Assembly: GCA_033002965.1 (NCBI GenBank)
Contig: JAURVB010012937.1
Coordinates: 62,001 to 126,000 of the forward strand
Origin: Piper betle
Lineage: Eukaryota > Streptophyta > Magnoliopsida > Piperales > Piperaceae
Reading direction: 5' to 3'
DNA: 64,000 nucleotides
In this document: positions 22,946 to 33,683 of the stretch, piece after piece
How the letters are laid out: each line of letters begins with the position of its first letter
How positions within the stretch are numbered: the first letter of the stretch is position 1
Notes under the pieces: generated by a model
Told to the model about the DNA's origin: nothing
The model's input: the letters and a program-made list of their open reading frames with translations, nothing else
Database searches by the model: none
Position numbers and translations under genes: made by a program

Positions 22946-24000
22946 GTCAAAAATACTTTTTTTGCCTATCTTTAACATATTATTCAGCTTTTGGAAAAAA
23001 AGAACATATCATTCCAGAAAAAGTTAACGCCTTTAACATAGATATATACAAGCCACCCAATCTAAACTGGCTTGAATATAGCCAAACTCTATAAAAGAAG
23101 ACAAATGACAACACTTTGTTTTTTTTAACTTTGACCAAGTCAATCTTCAAGAGCAAGACAAACTAGCCACATCAACTCTTTGTCTCACTAAGATGCAAGT
23201 GATTACGGTTATGATGAAAAAAAAAACAATTCAATCTTTGAAATTAAAAAAGTGATGGAATCAGCTCTAAGCTCCTCTACTAAATTAGACTGCTCATAGC
23301 ACAATCCAAAAGCTAAAAACTACCTATGCAAAAAATAAAACATTTTTGTTTCCTAGTAAGGCGACTCATTCAATTCATATTTGTAAATAAAAGACAGCCA
23401 GCTTGAACAGACATGATTAGTACAATTCAAGACAGTTTTTTATTATTTCTTTCTTTATACTATTTCCTAATAAATTATCATCTTAAATATAATTAAATAA
23501 CTGTTATTACAAAGTACCAAACCTCTTTTCTTATTTTTCATGATAAGTGAAAGAAAAAGAATCCTCGTGTTTGGTCTTATGATATGCTTTAATTAACTAG
23601 AGAACCTACTTATGATAACCCAAGCCCCGATTTCCGGATATGGGATAAGGTGAAAGAAGAAGAGCCCGTGGTGGTGGTGTGGTGGAGGAGGATATAGTGA
23701 TGCAGTGATCAAGGCCACGTGTATGGTGAGTTTTTTCCCACAATTTTGTTTTAATTACAATGAATTTTTTTAAATTTAAATTGTTTGAACGTATATTGGA
23801 GGAGGATATAGTGATGCAGTGATCAAAGCCACGTGTATGGTAAAATATCTAGGATTATATTGGATGGTGGACAGTACTAATGACATAGGCTTGGGTGTTG
23901 GCCATGGGCCAAATAAGATGTATGTTAGGCAGCTAGTCATGGGTTAAATATGAAAATTTTAATGACAAAATTTGTTAAAACAGGCAGATTAAAAAACTAT
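22946..24000. other. AT-rich sequence with short direct repeats
   Basis: Holds the second copy of the 22,049 repeat (23,091-23,325) and a 43-bp direct repeat (23,685-23,729 and 23,795-23,839, core GTGATGCAGTGATCAA). No gene seen. Confidence 0.4.
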
Positions 24001-24620
24001 GATACTAAATAAATAACATTATCATGCAACATGAGCCATATCAAAAGCTAAATGGGTAGTAAAGAAAGCTAAACATATTAAGAGGGAGTTCAAAATAAGC
24101 CATTCTCACTGCCATATCATTTTCTGGCAATGCCGAAATGGATAGGAAAAAATTATAAAAAGAACTCAATCAACCGAAGGAGAGAAGATATATATATATA
24201 TATCCATTACACTCGTTTATTCCATCATCAAACTGAAGTTCTATCTCTGTTTTATCTTTTGCTCGTTAACAAGGATTGTTACAAACCTGTCAACTAATAT
24301 AACCATCCTCCAACCAACTGGACTAACAGTGGGGACAAATATTAAAATTCCTGAAACTAGATGAGACTTCTGGTTGCATCAATGTCAGAAACTTCAAAAA
24401 GCAATTGTAGAGGAGGGGGCATATCAAGTAGATCAAGTGTGACGGTAAATGACCATAGTTGTAGATGTCCATGATGGCCCGCTTCAAGAAGTTGAGGACT
24501 CTGCCCTTCGCCTCCTCCATTGATGCCGAGTTCGGTGGCACCTTCACCGTCCCCGCAAACGCCATCTGTCCGATAAATCAGATAAGCGTACAACATTATG
24601 GAAATTGATGTGCAACATTA
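24000..24620 (-). repeat. LRK10L 3' flank unit, copy 2
   Basis: Matches 6,010-6,620 almost throughout, including the NDUFA6 scrap. It is separated from its kinase gene (resuming at 29,838) by the gypsy element. Confidence 0.8.
24458..24565 (-). pseudogene. NDUFA6 first-exon fragment, copy 2
   Basis: Reads MAFAGTVKVPPNSASMEEAK from ATG at 24,565, closer to the usual plant NDUFA6 start (VPPNSASMEEARxRV) than copy 1, then stops resembling it after MDIYN. Same internal gap as copy 1, so the gap predates the duplication. Confidence 0.65.
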
Positions 24621-24970
24621 TGGAAGGATCTGGCTCGCTGGGACTGAGAACCAGCTCCTTTCCCTTGCCTTGTTGCTTCTGATGTCTTGATGGCGCCATG
24701 GAACAGATCGCACAATTCAAGAACAGAGCAAAAACAGAGCAATTCGAAAGGATTGCAGGAATTCAGATTGTTAGGACAAAAGAAGAACGAAGACAAACAG
24801 CAAGAGCAGTTGCTTCCTCTCCAAGACAATTCAATTCATAGATTCTCAAAAGATACATCGTCATTCCATTTCCCTCCTTTTATACACATTCAAACATGTG
24901 AAATTACAATACTACCCTTGACACCCTTAACTAACAAAACTACCTTACAATGTTCAATTAATTCGTTCCA
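24621..24970 (-). repeat. 3' LTR of the gypsy element
   Basis: 350 bp, apparently identical to the 5' LTR at 29,488-29,837. Starts and ends with the TG...CA dinucleotides inside the short inverted repeat TGGAA/TTCCA. Confidence 0.92.
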
Positions 24971-25057
24971 AATCCTCCCTCCAACAAAAAACCTTGTCCT
25001 CAAGGTTGATCCAATTCTTCATTTGCATTATTTTCCTACCTGAATTTTTCAGACAGA

Positions 25058-27175
25058 TCAAATCAATTCGTCAGTAAGCATTTCTGGAATTGAAGATTGA
25101 ATTGGAACATCTGCATTTACTGATGCTTTGAGCTGTGAAATGTGGAAGACATTATGTAACTTGCAATCAGGTGGCAATTGCAGCCTGTAAGAAACTGCTC
25201 CAATTCTTTCAGAAATCAAGAAAGGTCCATAAAATTTCGCAGCTAATTTGGTGGTTCTTCTTGAACGCAAGGATGATTGTCTATATTGCTGCAATTTGAG
25301 GAAAACTGACTGCCCCACCTGGAATTCCACATCTCTTCTTCTCAAATCATGATAGTGTTTCATACGAACTTGAGCATTCTTCAAGTTCTCAGTTAATTCC
25401 AACAACAATTGATCTCTGTTGCGCAATGTATGATCTACTTCACTTGATTTAGCTGTTCCTGGAATATAGGTCAGTAAACTAGGAGGTTGCATGTTATATA
25501 TTGCTTCAAATGGACTCATACGAATGGAAGATTGGAAACTTGTATTGTAGCAATATTCTGCCCACGCCAACCATCTCACCCAAGTCCCTGGTCTGTCTCC
25601 CGAAAAGCATCTCAAATACTGCTCCAAAACTTTATTAACCACTTCCGTTTGTCCATCCGTCTGTGGATGATAGGCTGAACTGTAATTAAAAGCCACACCT
25701 TGCAATCTGAATAGTTCATTCCAAAATTGGCTTGTAAATACCACATCTCGATCACAAACTATGGAAGTTGGCATGCCATGAAGTTTAAAAATGTGATCAA
25801 AATATATCTGAGCTATATCATTTGCTGTGAAAGGATGAGTGAGTGCTACAAAATGGCTGTATTTGGACAACCTATCTACCACCACCAGAATTGTGTCTTT
25901 CCCTAAACTTCTCGGCATGCCTGTTATAAAATCCATGGAAACAGCAGTCCAAATCTGGTTTGGAATTGGCAAAGGTTGCAACAATCCAGCTGGTGTCAAT
26001 GTAGATGACTTGAACCTTTGGCAAACTTCACAGTTTCTCAAATGTGTTATCACATCTTGAACCATTTTCGACCAATAAAAAATAGCTCTCAGCCTTTTTA
26101 GGGTTTTTTGAGTGCCCTCGTGTGTTCCATCATGGAACTCCTTGAGAATGATAGGCACCAACTGCATTTGCGAATCCAAATAAATTCTATTCTTATAAAA
26201 AAGAATTCCCTCTCTAAAAGACCAATTTGCTGATAATTCCCCAGCAGTACACTTCCTTATCAATGATGGAATAGATCCACTGGAAGTATAAGCTTCCTTG
26301 ATTTCATCCAGCCATCTTGGAATAGGTACTGAAATGGCAGCTATCCACATCACTTCCTTGCTTTCAGATGGCCATTCTCTTCCAGTTGCTTTTGTAGATG
26401 TTCCTGTGTCCAAGTTCTGCTCAACAGGTTGACTAGTTTCAAATTGCCTTGATAGTGCATCCGCCACTTTATTTTCTTTGCCTGGCTTGTACTCTATAGT
26501 AAAGTCATATCCTAGTAGTTTTGTCAACCATTTCTGTTGAGCTAATGAATGGATTTTCTGTTCCCACAAAAATTTTAAACTCGAGTGATCAGTTCTTACC
26601 ACGAATGATCTTCCCAATAAGTAATGTCTCCATTTTTGTACTGCCAAGACTAAAGCCATCATTTCTTTTTCATATGTAGATAACAGGGTATACCTGCCAT
26701 GCAATCTTTTACTGTAGAAAGCAATTGGTCTATTCTCTTGCATGATAACTGCCCCTATGCCTACCCCACTAGCATCACACTCTACCACAAAAGGTAATGA
26801 GAAATTTGGCAATGCTAACACTGGAGCTTGTGTGAGAGCAATTTTCAGTTTATCGAAAGCTGCTACTGTCAACTGATTCCAACTAAAAGCATTTTTTTTG
26901 AGCAGATCAGTTAGAGGTGCTGCTATGGTACCAAAGTTCTTGATAAACTTCCTGTAATATCCAGCTAATCCTAAAAATCCTCTCACACTCTTTACAGATC
27001 TAGGAGCTGGCCATTTCTCGATGGCTATAATTTTTTCACCATCCACACTTACCCCTTCATCTGATATCATATATCCTAAGTATTGAATCTTTCTCATTCC
27101 AAAATGACATTTGTCCTTCCTTGCGTATAACTCATGCATTAACAACTTATCCAGTGCTTTTCTAAGATGTTCCAT
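25058..27175 (-). CDS. Gypsy RT thumb, RNase H and integrase (705 codons)
   Basis: Long intact frame. It starts [20 protein letters not shown] (RT thumb), then RNase H ([38 protein letters not shown]). The integrase follows, with a zinc-binding H/C region (NCEVCQRF) and DDE core residues in [21 protein letters not shown] and [14 protein letters not shown]-like module ([20 protein letters not shown]) and [11 protein letters not shown] close it. It ends 87 bp before the LTR. No chromodomain can be read, although the overall form is chromovirus-like. Confidence 0.9.
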   Translation of the reverse strand: MEHLRKALDKLLMHELYARKDKCHFGMRKIQYLGYMISDEGVSVDGEKIIAIEKWPAPRSVKSVRGFLGLAGYYRKFIKNFGTIAAPLTDLLKKNAFSWNQLTVAAFDKLKIALTQAPVLALPNFSLPFVVECDASGVGIGAVIMQENRPIAFYSKRLHGRYTLLSTYEKEMMALVLAVQKWRHYLLGRSFVVRTDHSSLKFLWEQKIHSLAQQKWLTKLLGYDFTIEYKPGKENKVADALSRQFETSQPVEQNLDTGTSTKATGREWPSESKEVMWIAAISVPIPRWLDEIKEAYTSSGSIPSLIRKCTAGELSANWSFREGILFYKNRIYLDSQMQLVPIILKEFHDGTHEGTQKTLKRLRAIFYWSKMVQDVITHLRNCEVCQRFKSSTLTPAGLLQPLPIPNQIWTAVSMDFITGMPRSLGKDTILVVVDRLSKYSHFVALTHPFTANDIAQIYFDHIFKLHGMPTSIVCDRDVVFTSQFWNELFRLQGVAFNYSSAYHPQTDGQTEVVNKVLEQYLRCFSGDRPGTWVRWLAWAEYCYNTSFQSSIRMSPFEAIYNMQPPSLLTYIPGTAKSSEVDHTLRNRDQLLLELTENLKNAQVRMKHYHDLRRRDVEFQVGQSVFLKLQQYRQSSLRSRRTTKLAAKFYGPFLISERIGAVSYRLQLPPDCKLHNVFHISQLKASVNADVPIQSSIPEMLTDELI

Positions 27176-27693
27176 ATGTTCTTCCCAAGATTTACTATAT
27201 ATGAGAATGTCATCAAAAAAACTAGAATGAATTTCCTGAGGTAATCAGCAAATACCTCATTCATCAATGCTTGGAAAGTAGATGGAGCATTGGACAAACC
27301 AAAAGGCATTACCTTGAATTCGTAATGACCTTGGTGTGTACGAAATGCAGTCTTGTGTACATCCTCCTCACGCATTCTGATTTGATGATAGCCAGATCTT
27401 AGGTCCAACTTTGAAAAATAAGTGGAACCATGCAGTTCATCCAGCAGCTCATCTATGTTTGGAATTGGAAATCTATCTTTAATTGTAACCTTATTCAGAG
27501 CTCGGTAATCTATACACATTCTCCAACTGCCATCCTTCTTCTTGACTAACAGCACGGGAGAGGAATAAGGACTTGAAGTGGCTTGAATAATTCCTCTGGT
27601 CAACAGATCCCTAACTTGTTCTTCAAGCTCATTTTTCTGGAAATAGGGATATCTATAAGGTTTTACTGCTACTGGCAGAGTTCCCGACTTCAA
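27139..27693 (-). pseudogene. Gypsy reverse transcriptase, fingers and palm
   Basis: Reads [50 protein letters not shown] and [17 protein letters not shown], all canonical Ty3/gypsy RT blocks. The frame breaks at the catalytic FFDD motif: the T-run (complement of 27,215-27,221) has seven T where eight restore FFDDILIYS. The remainder follows from 27,175. Confidence 0.88.
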
Positions 27694-28118
27694 GGTAATT
27701 CTATGATCTTGATTTCTTTTGGAGGTAGTCTTTTTGGTATTTGGAATACATCCTCATAGTTACTCAAAATCATGCCTAACTGATGGACTTGTGTATGCTG
27801 TAATTCCTTCTCTGGCTGCATTGATTTAGTAAGATCATTCAACTGTAAACTCATGAGTATTCCATGTTTTCTTTTCCTGACTATTCGTGACATTTGCTTT
27901 TTATCACAAAGCTGGCTTCTAGGAATGTACAATCCTTGTAATTCAACCACCTTTTGATTTTCCTTGAAGGTCATTGTTAAAGATTCAAAATTCCACATGA
28001 TCGACCCTAAAGTTTTCAGCCACTGTATTCCCAATACCACATCGAATTCTTCCAACTGCAACACAAAAAATCTGTTACTACCTTGTGTGCTGATAGATCC
28101 AATGTGATTCCTAAACAC
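27690..28118 (-). pseudogene. Gypsy protease end and linker
   Basis: Continues the protease (FFVLQLEEFDVVLGIQWLKT) and the linker to reverse transcriptase ([18 protein letters not shown]). A single A is missing from the run complementary to 27,717-27,720, so it ends in a stop instead of joining the RT frame. Confidence 0.8.
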
Positions 28119-29587
28119 TTTCCCAAGCAGCTCATCTGATCTCCATTTGCTACTTGCACCTTCATGCTGCCATTACTCTGAATTGGTATGTTCAATTTCT
28201 GCACCACTATCTTATTCAAGAAATTATGTGAGCTTCCCGAATCAATGAGGACAGTTACTTGTTGTCCCCCAATTCTTCCCAACAACCTCATGGTGTTTAA
28301 TGTCGACATTCCAGTCAGCGCATTCAGAGATATGGCTGCTACTTCAGAGTTCTCCACCACTCCAACATTCTCATCCTCACTAGCTTCTTCACATGATAAT
28401 TCTTCCTCAGGTACCACATCAATCCAGAATAATTTCTTGCATTGGTGTCCAATCGTGTACTTCTCATCACACTTGAAGCAAAGACCTAACGCCTTCCTTT
28501 CTTGGAGTTGTTTAACAGTAAACTTCCTCTGTCCCAAATTATCCTGTTGAGCACTTATTTTAACCTCCTTCCCTCCATTATTACTTGTAAACAATTCACT
28601 TTTTCTATTGCCATATATGCTGTTATCATTGCTCCATCTAGACGTTCTTCCCAAACATTTGTTATCTCGAACAACTTTTTGCTCAAAATGTTTGGCCAGT
28701 CCTTGAGCATCTAACAATGATGTCGGTTTCTGTGATTTTACTTCCAGGCGTAACTGATCTTTAAGTCCACAAGTGTAACTGCTAATTTTTTGTTTTTCTG
28801 TCATACTTCCTGCTCTTGTAGCTAATCTGTTGAATGTAAGTGTGTAATCCTTAACTGTTGTTTCTTGCTTCAATCTTGTCAAATCCCCATAGAAATCTTC
28901 ATATTCTGTCGGTCCAAACTGTATGTTCATTGCTCCTTTAAGTTGATTCCAATCAAGCTCCACTTGTTGCTCTTGGAACATGTCAAACCAGATTTGAGCG
29001 TCATCCTCCAAATGGAAACTGGCTAAATCCACCTTTAAATGTTCCTTGATCTTATGCAATTTAAAATACTTCTCACATCTACTAATCCATGGTATAGGAT
29101 CCTTAGTTCCGTCATACTTAGGAAACGACATCTTCGATCCTTTCAGACAATCTTCTTGCTCATTCGAACTCCCACCTTCATTCATGGATCTACTTGAATT
29201 CCACCTTTTTTCATTAGTTTGTTGAATTGATGGCCTTACATGCGTTTTCTCTTGATCTGCAACAATCTTATCATAAAACATCCTAGGAGTATTCACTTCA
29301 ACACGATCTTTAATTCCATTAACATTTTTATCATCAACTTCCGATCTAGAATTCAGTAACAAATCAAATTTTGCAGTCATTTCAGAAAAAACAGATAATA
29401 GTTGAGCTTGCACTTTCCTCATTTCCGCCATCTCAGTAGATCTCGGTGACGAATCTCCACCTCCCTCTTCCAGCTCTGATACCAATCTGGAAGGATCTGG
29501 CTCGCTGGGACTGAGAACCAGCTCCTTTCCCTTGCCTTGTTGCTTCTGATGTCTTGATGGCGCCATGGAACAGATCGCACAATTCAA
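28016..29587 (-). pseudogene. Gypsy gag and protease part (523-codon frame)
   Basis: Encodes the retrotransposon capsid protein with a gag core (ISRCEKYFKLHKIKEHLKV), a zinc knuckle (CFKCDEKYTIGHQC) and the start of an aspartic protease (VTVLIDSGSSHNFL). The frame runs off after about residue 510 because one A is missing from the run at 28,065-28,070 (plus strand). The protease continues in another frame at 28,118-27,690 (DVVLGIQWL). The start in the LTR is discussed as a finding; the Met at 29,587 or that near 29,566 could be used. Confidence 0.85.
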
Positions 29588-29837
29588 GAACAGAGCAAAA
29601 ACAGAGCAATTCGAAAGGATTGCAGGAATTCAGATTGTTAGGACAAAAGAAGAACGAAGACAAACAGCAAGAGCAGTTGCTTCCTCTCCAAGACAATTCA
29701 ATTCATAGATTCTCAAAAGATACATCGTCATTCCATTTCCCTCCTTTTATACACATTCAAACATGTGAAATTACAATACTACCCTTGACACCCTTAACTA
29801 ACAAAACTACCTTACAATGTTCAATTAATTCGTTCCA
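29488..29837 (-). repeat. 5' LTR of the gypsy element
   Basis: 350 bp. Read on the minus strand it holds a TATA box and, near its end, the likely gag start codon (MAPSRHQ, about 29,566), so the gag frame leaves the LTR and crosses the PBS. Confidence 0.92.
29741..29751 (-). promoter_or_regulatory. TATA box of the gypsy 5' LTR
   Basis: Minus strand reads TATAAAAGGAG about 175 bp before the probable gag ATG, a normal place for the U3/R border. Confidence 0.7.
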
Positions 29838-31747
29838 AAGTGGCCTCATTTTCACTAGTTGAAGTTGTGGTTGAATTTGCACTACCTGAGCTGCTAGATT
29901 TACCTTCCCTTGTTATCCCGGTTCCAGCAGCAGCATATGGGTGATGAAATGGATTGGGAGGAAACGGCACCTCCATTCGACGTTCCAACATCTTCACCAC
30001 GTCGCTCATCGGCGGCCTCAACTCCGGCAAGTGCTGCACACACCTCAGTGCAACCGGCAGCACCTCCCTGAAGTTGATCAAATGGATTGGGAGGAAGTGG
30101 CACCTCCATTCCACCTTCCAACATCTTCACCACGTCGCTCATCGGCGGCCTCGACTCCGGATTGTACTGCACACACGTCAGTGCAACCAGCAGCACCTCC
30201 CTGACCTTGTGCCTATGCTGCTCCTCAACCCCACACTTGTACAATATTGCCTCCCAATTTTGTTGCTCATGCTTCTCCCACACCCACCTAGGAAACCACT
30301 CTTGGCTCTCACGGCTCATGTTGATTTTCAAGTTCTTCCTCCTCCCCACAATCTCAAACAGCAGCATCCCATAACTATAAATATCACACTTCTCAGTCAC
30401 AGGAATTGGAAACCAAAGCTCTGGTGCAGCATAACCAGGGGTGCCCCTTGCTCGACTCATGGTCACATGTGTGCTGTCCCTGTTACATAGTTTGGCCAGC
30501 CCAAAGTCTGCAACCTTGGGGGTCCAATTGGTGTCTAATAGAACATTTCCTGGTTTGATGTCATAGTGGATAATTCTCTGTTGGCACTCTTTATGCAAAT
30601 AGGCAATACCTTTGGCTGTTCCTATTGCAATGTTAAGGAGCTTCTCCCAGTCAAGAGACCCATATTTTTCACAGAACAAGAACCTGTCTAATGACCCATT
30701 TTCAAGATACTCATAAACAAGGGCTTTCATTGATTGATCAAAGCAGTAACCATAGAGCTTGACAAGGTTTATGTGGTTGGTTCTTCCAAGGGTGCCCACT
30801 TCTGCCATGAACTGCTCTTGGACTCTTCCCTCATCAACATTTCTTCGCAGGACCTTAACTGCTATGTTTGCTCCACTGAACTCTCCCTTGAAAACAGTCC
30901 CAAAACCGCCGTCTCCTAATTTCTCAGAGAAATTGTTCGTGAAACTGTGCAGCTGTTGCCTTGTGAACCTATTGGGTCTATCTCTGGCCATTTCTATGAA
31001 AAGCCTTTCGATTGTTTGATTGCATTCTGAACCTAATTCGTATCTCACACTTTCTGAGAACTGGCTTGAAGACCTTTCCCTGCGGTTGCTTGGATTTGCT
31101 TTCCTGTCACATGTCATAATAATTCCAGAAACAGCAACCAAAACCATCGAACAAGAGTCGAGACAGATACCCCTTGAACAAGATTCGAGACAGACACACA
31201 CATATAAAAATAAAAGAAAGTTACCTATTAGCATGCCCTCGAAGATAGTTAAGGCTGCCATTACAAATAAAACTCCAAATATCACAGAAATTGCAAATAT
31301 TTTCACAGGGGTCGATGATGTAGAATGAGAACTTGACACTTGTGCAGGATGGGCAGGAGCAGATGGTCCAGTTGTAATCGAATTTCTTGTCGTTTGACCT
31401 GGTGGGCTAGCTGGATCTACATGAGCTACCATCGTGGTCATTCGTCCTTGCTGATTCCTCATTCCTGGCGTTTGACCTCGTGGGTCAGCTGGATATACCT
31501 CTATCACAGAGGTCAGCTGTGGTAGACGATTCCTCATTGCGTTGTTGACGATCCCATCTATATTACGGTTGATGGGAGGAGGGTTTTCCTTCTGTTGTTT
31601 CTTTCCGCCAAAACGGCTTTCCATTTGGGTTTTCGTTTTGCTGAACATCCTGCTGGGTTGGAGGAAGAAGAAGTGGGTGTAGGGATATGAAAAACGGAAA
31701 CAACACAAGACCCTGAAAGAAAGGAGGGAGGGCTTGATGAGGAGCAA
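29838..31747 (-). CDS. LRK10L-type receptor-like kinase, copy 2 (single open frame, 615 codons)
   Basis: Open from Met at 31,747 (or the conserved Met at 31,648, MFSK) to a stop at 29,900. Order: Pro/Ser-rich N-terminus (NPPPIN, VDPASPPGQT), hydrophobic segment (FAISVIFGVLFVMAALTIF), Cys-rich stretch, kinase with LGDGGFGTVFKGE, IAVKVLRRN, HYDIKPGNVLLD (non-RD), VADFGLAK and GTPGYAAPE. The Cys-rich stretch is the former intron: its acceptor is deleted and the frame runs through it (about 31,140-31,228). A 133-bp tandem duplication (29,943-30,075 and 30,076-30,208) shifts the C-terminal tail into a new frame. No GUB_WAK ectodomain. The gypsy element lies 62 bp beyond the stop. It could be expressed, but the changes suggest relaxed constraint. 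Confidence 0.75.
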
Positions 31748-32290
31748 AGGGAGAGCGGATCAAGTGCGACCGTCACAGTGTAGAGGAGGGGGCATATCAA
31801 GTCAATGCGAGAAGAAGATCGGAAAGCAGATCCAGTGTGACGGTAAAACTGTAGAGCCGAAATACAAATACAGGATAAAAGTGGGACTGTAAAAGTGGGC
31901 ATATGGCAAATCAAGTTAATTGTGGAGAAGAAGATCGGAAAATAATATTTCTAGGTAATCATGCATATAAGAATTAAAATATTATAGTATACATAAATAA
32001 TGTTCGCTGATGAAAAAAGTTCTATGTAAAATGAATTCTTTTTAGTGTAAGAATACAATCACAATAATTAAATTAATGCTTAAAAAATTAATTGTTTGTA
32101 CTCTACTTAATTAACAAATAAAATACATACTCTTATATTATATTTTAGAGATTTTACTAGACAAGAATGATATTTTTTGATACTACCTAACCGTAGAAGA
32201 ACCAAAATTAATTATCAGAAAGAAAAAATTTTATAATTATAAATTACCCCTTAATTTTTTTTTCAAAAAAAAACTTATTCTTTAACATGT
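31748..32290 (-). repeat. LRK10L 5' flank unit, copy 2
   Basis: 31,748-31,920 holds short repeated words (GTGTGACGGTAAAA, AGGAGGGGGCATATCAAG) also present in the NDUFA6-side flank. 31,925-32,290 is the shared AT-rich block. A promoter is expected here but no clear TATA box stands out. Confidence 0.6.
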
Positions 32291-33540
32291 GGCCGCGCCC
32301 ACTGTCACCGTGCCCCGCAAGGCTAGGCACAGGCAAGGGCCACTACCTTGGACCTAACCTCTTCTGGGGCGGCCTAACCTTGGCTGCCTCTAAGGGCAGC
32401 TAGAGGGGCAGCCAAGTCTCCCCTAGCCTTGGGGCGGCCGATGGCAACAAAGTTAATTATTATTTTTAACAAATTTAAATCTATCTAGAGGTATTTAAGG
32501 CAATTCATAATTTTCTCTTCTTTGGTAATTATGATTGATTCTTCTACAGACTAGTCACATAAAAAATTCTTCCCCTTCATGGTAAAAAGCCTTACATTTT
32601 AAGCTAAACATTTAAATTTATTTTAATATGGACAAGATTATATAAAAGATCTATAAATTGTTTAGACTATTTACAAGGCTGTAAAACCCTATCTTCATGT
32701 TTGGGTGTTACCCACTTGTTGCCTTGCCCGGTTCGGGCGAATCTCAAGTCAGTTTGAGTTTCAGCTTTCAAACTATAAATATAGGGCCCAGATGGCCATG
32801 TGTGCATGTTATAGAGGTTAGGTATGATTAATATACATATGATAACTTCAGTCATGCTGTAGCAAAGCATGAGTTATCAACGTTTACCCAAGGTATAGCG
32901 ATTCTTGCTTGTGCTAGCTCGAAGTTTTAGGGCTAGATCAAGGTCGTTATACCGTCAAGTATCCGTTTAGTATCCCCACCGAACTACCATCATCACGTCC
33001 ACCTCACAACCAGCTATCAGCCTAGGCCCATCTCAGGCACCCCCGCCGCCACGCTGGCTGCCGGAGACAATGTTTTCTTCGCTATTTCTCACCGCCACAA
33101 CCGTGGTTCGGGGCATTTTGCGGCATAGGCGAACCACCTTCAGTCGGGCTGACCACCCAGATCGACTCCCCCACCACGACCAGACATTTTGAGACCAGCC
33201 CCAACGCCCCTGCCGTGACCGTGATCACCCCTGGTGACTCCCACTTTCCAAATGGAATTTTCCCCACTTTTCTGTCATTTTCTGACCCACTATCAGCCAG
33301 ACACCATCGGCCATCGCCCTAGACACTTTTCCCTCAACCTCCTCTCTCGACCGCAATCTATGTCAGCTTTGCTTTGCCACCGTCGGCATTTTCTGGCGAC
33401 GGGCACCACCAACCAGTTTTGTGCTTGTGTCCTCATCCAGTTCTGTTCATGTCCGTTGGTTTGCCCGCACCCATGTTCGTGTCCATGACTCGGCCCGGCT
33501 AGCCGATCCCTGCCAACCCAACTCAGCAACAACTAATGTA
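32290..33540 (+). mobile_element. F1-associated repeat block, truncated copy
   Basis: Matches 37,060-39,946 (minus its insertions) and 48,905-49,671 plus 57,054-57,560. Holds a GC-rich foldback (32,310-32,440), a TATA-like CTATAAATATA (32,773-32,783), and the uninterrupted target sites used by the solo LTR and TRIM in the 37-39 kb copy. Ends abruptly at 33,540 where LRK10L 3' flank sequence resumes. Confidence 0.65.
32310..32440. repeat. GC-rich nested inverted repeat (copy 1 of 3)
   Basis: Arms such as CTTGGCTGCCTCTA and TAGAGGGGCAGCCAAG, enclosed by an outer pair (CAAGGCTAGG and CCTAGCCTTGGGG). Copies lie at 37,083-37,215 and 48,930-49,070. It stands out against AT-rich surroundings. Confidence 0.65.
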
Positions 33541-33683
33541 GGTGAACAAAATTAGCTGCAGTAAAATCCAACGTAAACAGTATCTGAACTTTCTTTTTCT
33601 TTTTCTTTTTCCCTTGCATTAGACAAACTACAATGACTTGCACGATTAAAAAACTATGATACTAAATAAATAACATTATAATG

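Larger units (their letters stand above)
24621..29837 (-). mobile_element. Ty3/gypsy element (chromovirus-like, 5.2 kb) with identical 350-bp LTRs
   Basis: LTRs at 24,621-24,970 and 29,488-29,837 are 350 bp each and look identical by eye. They run TGGAAGGATC to AATTCGTTCCA on the plus strand. On the minus strand the PBS (TTGGTATCAGAGC, 29,486-29,474) follows the 5' LTR after two bases, and a purine tract (complement of 24,971-24,984) precedes the 3' LTR. Order gag-PR-RT-RNaseH-INT. No 5-bp target duplication: flanks are CATTA and AAGTG. It lies in the 3' flank of LRK10L copy 2. Confidence 0.92.

Noticed and set aside
22300..24000. Further degenerate TRIM near the P450 fragment (GTGGGTGGATT and GGTCACGGGC-like words)
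   Set aside because: No terminal repeats or PBS can be traced; the similarity is limited to short words.
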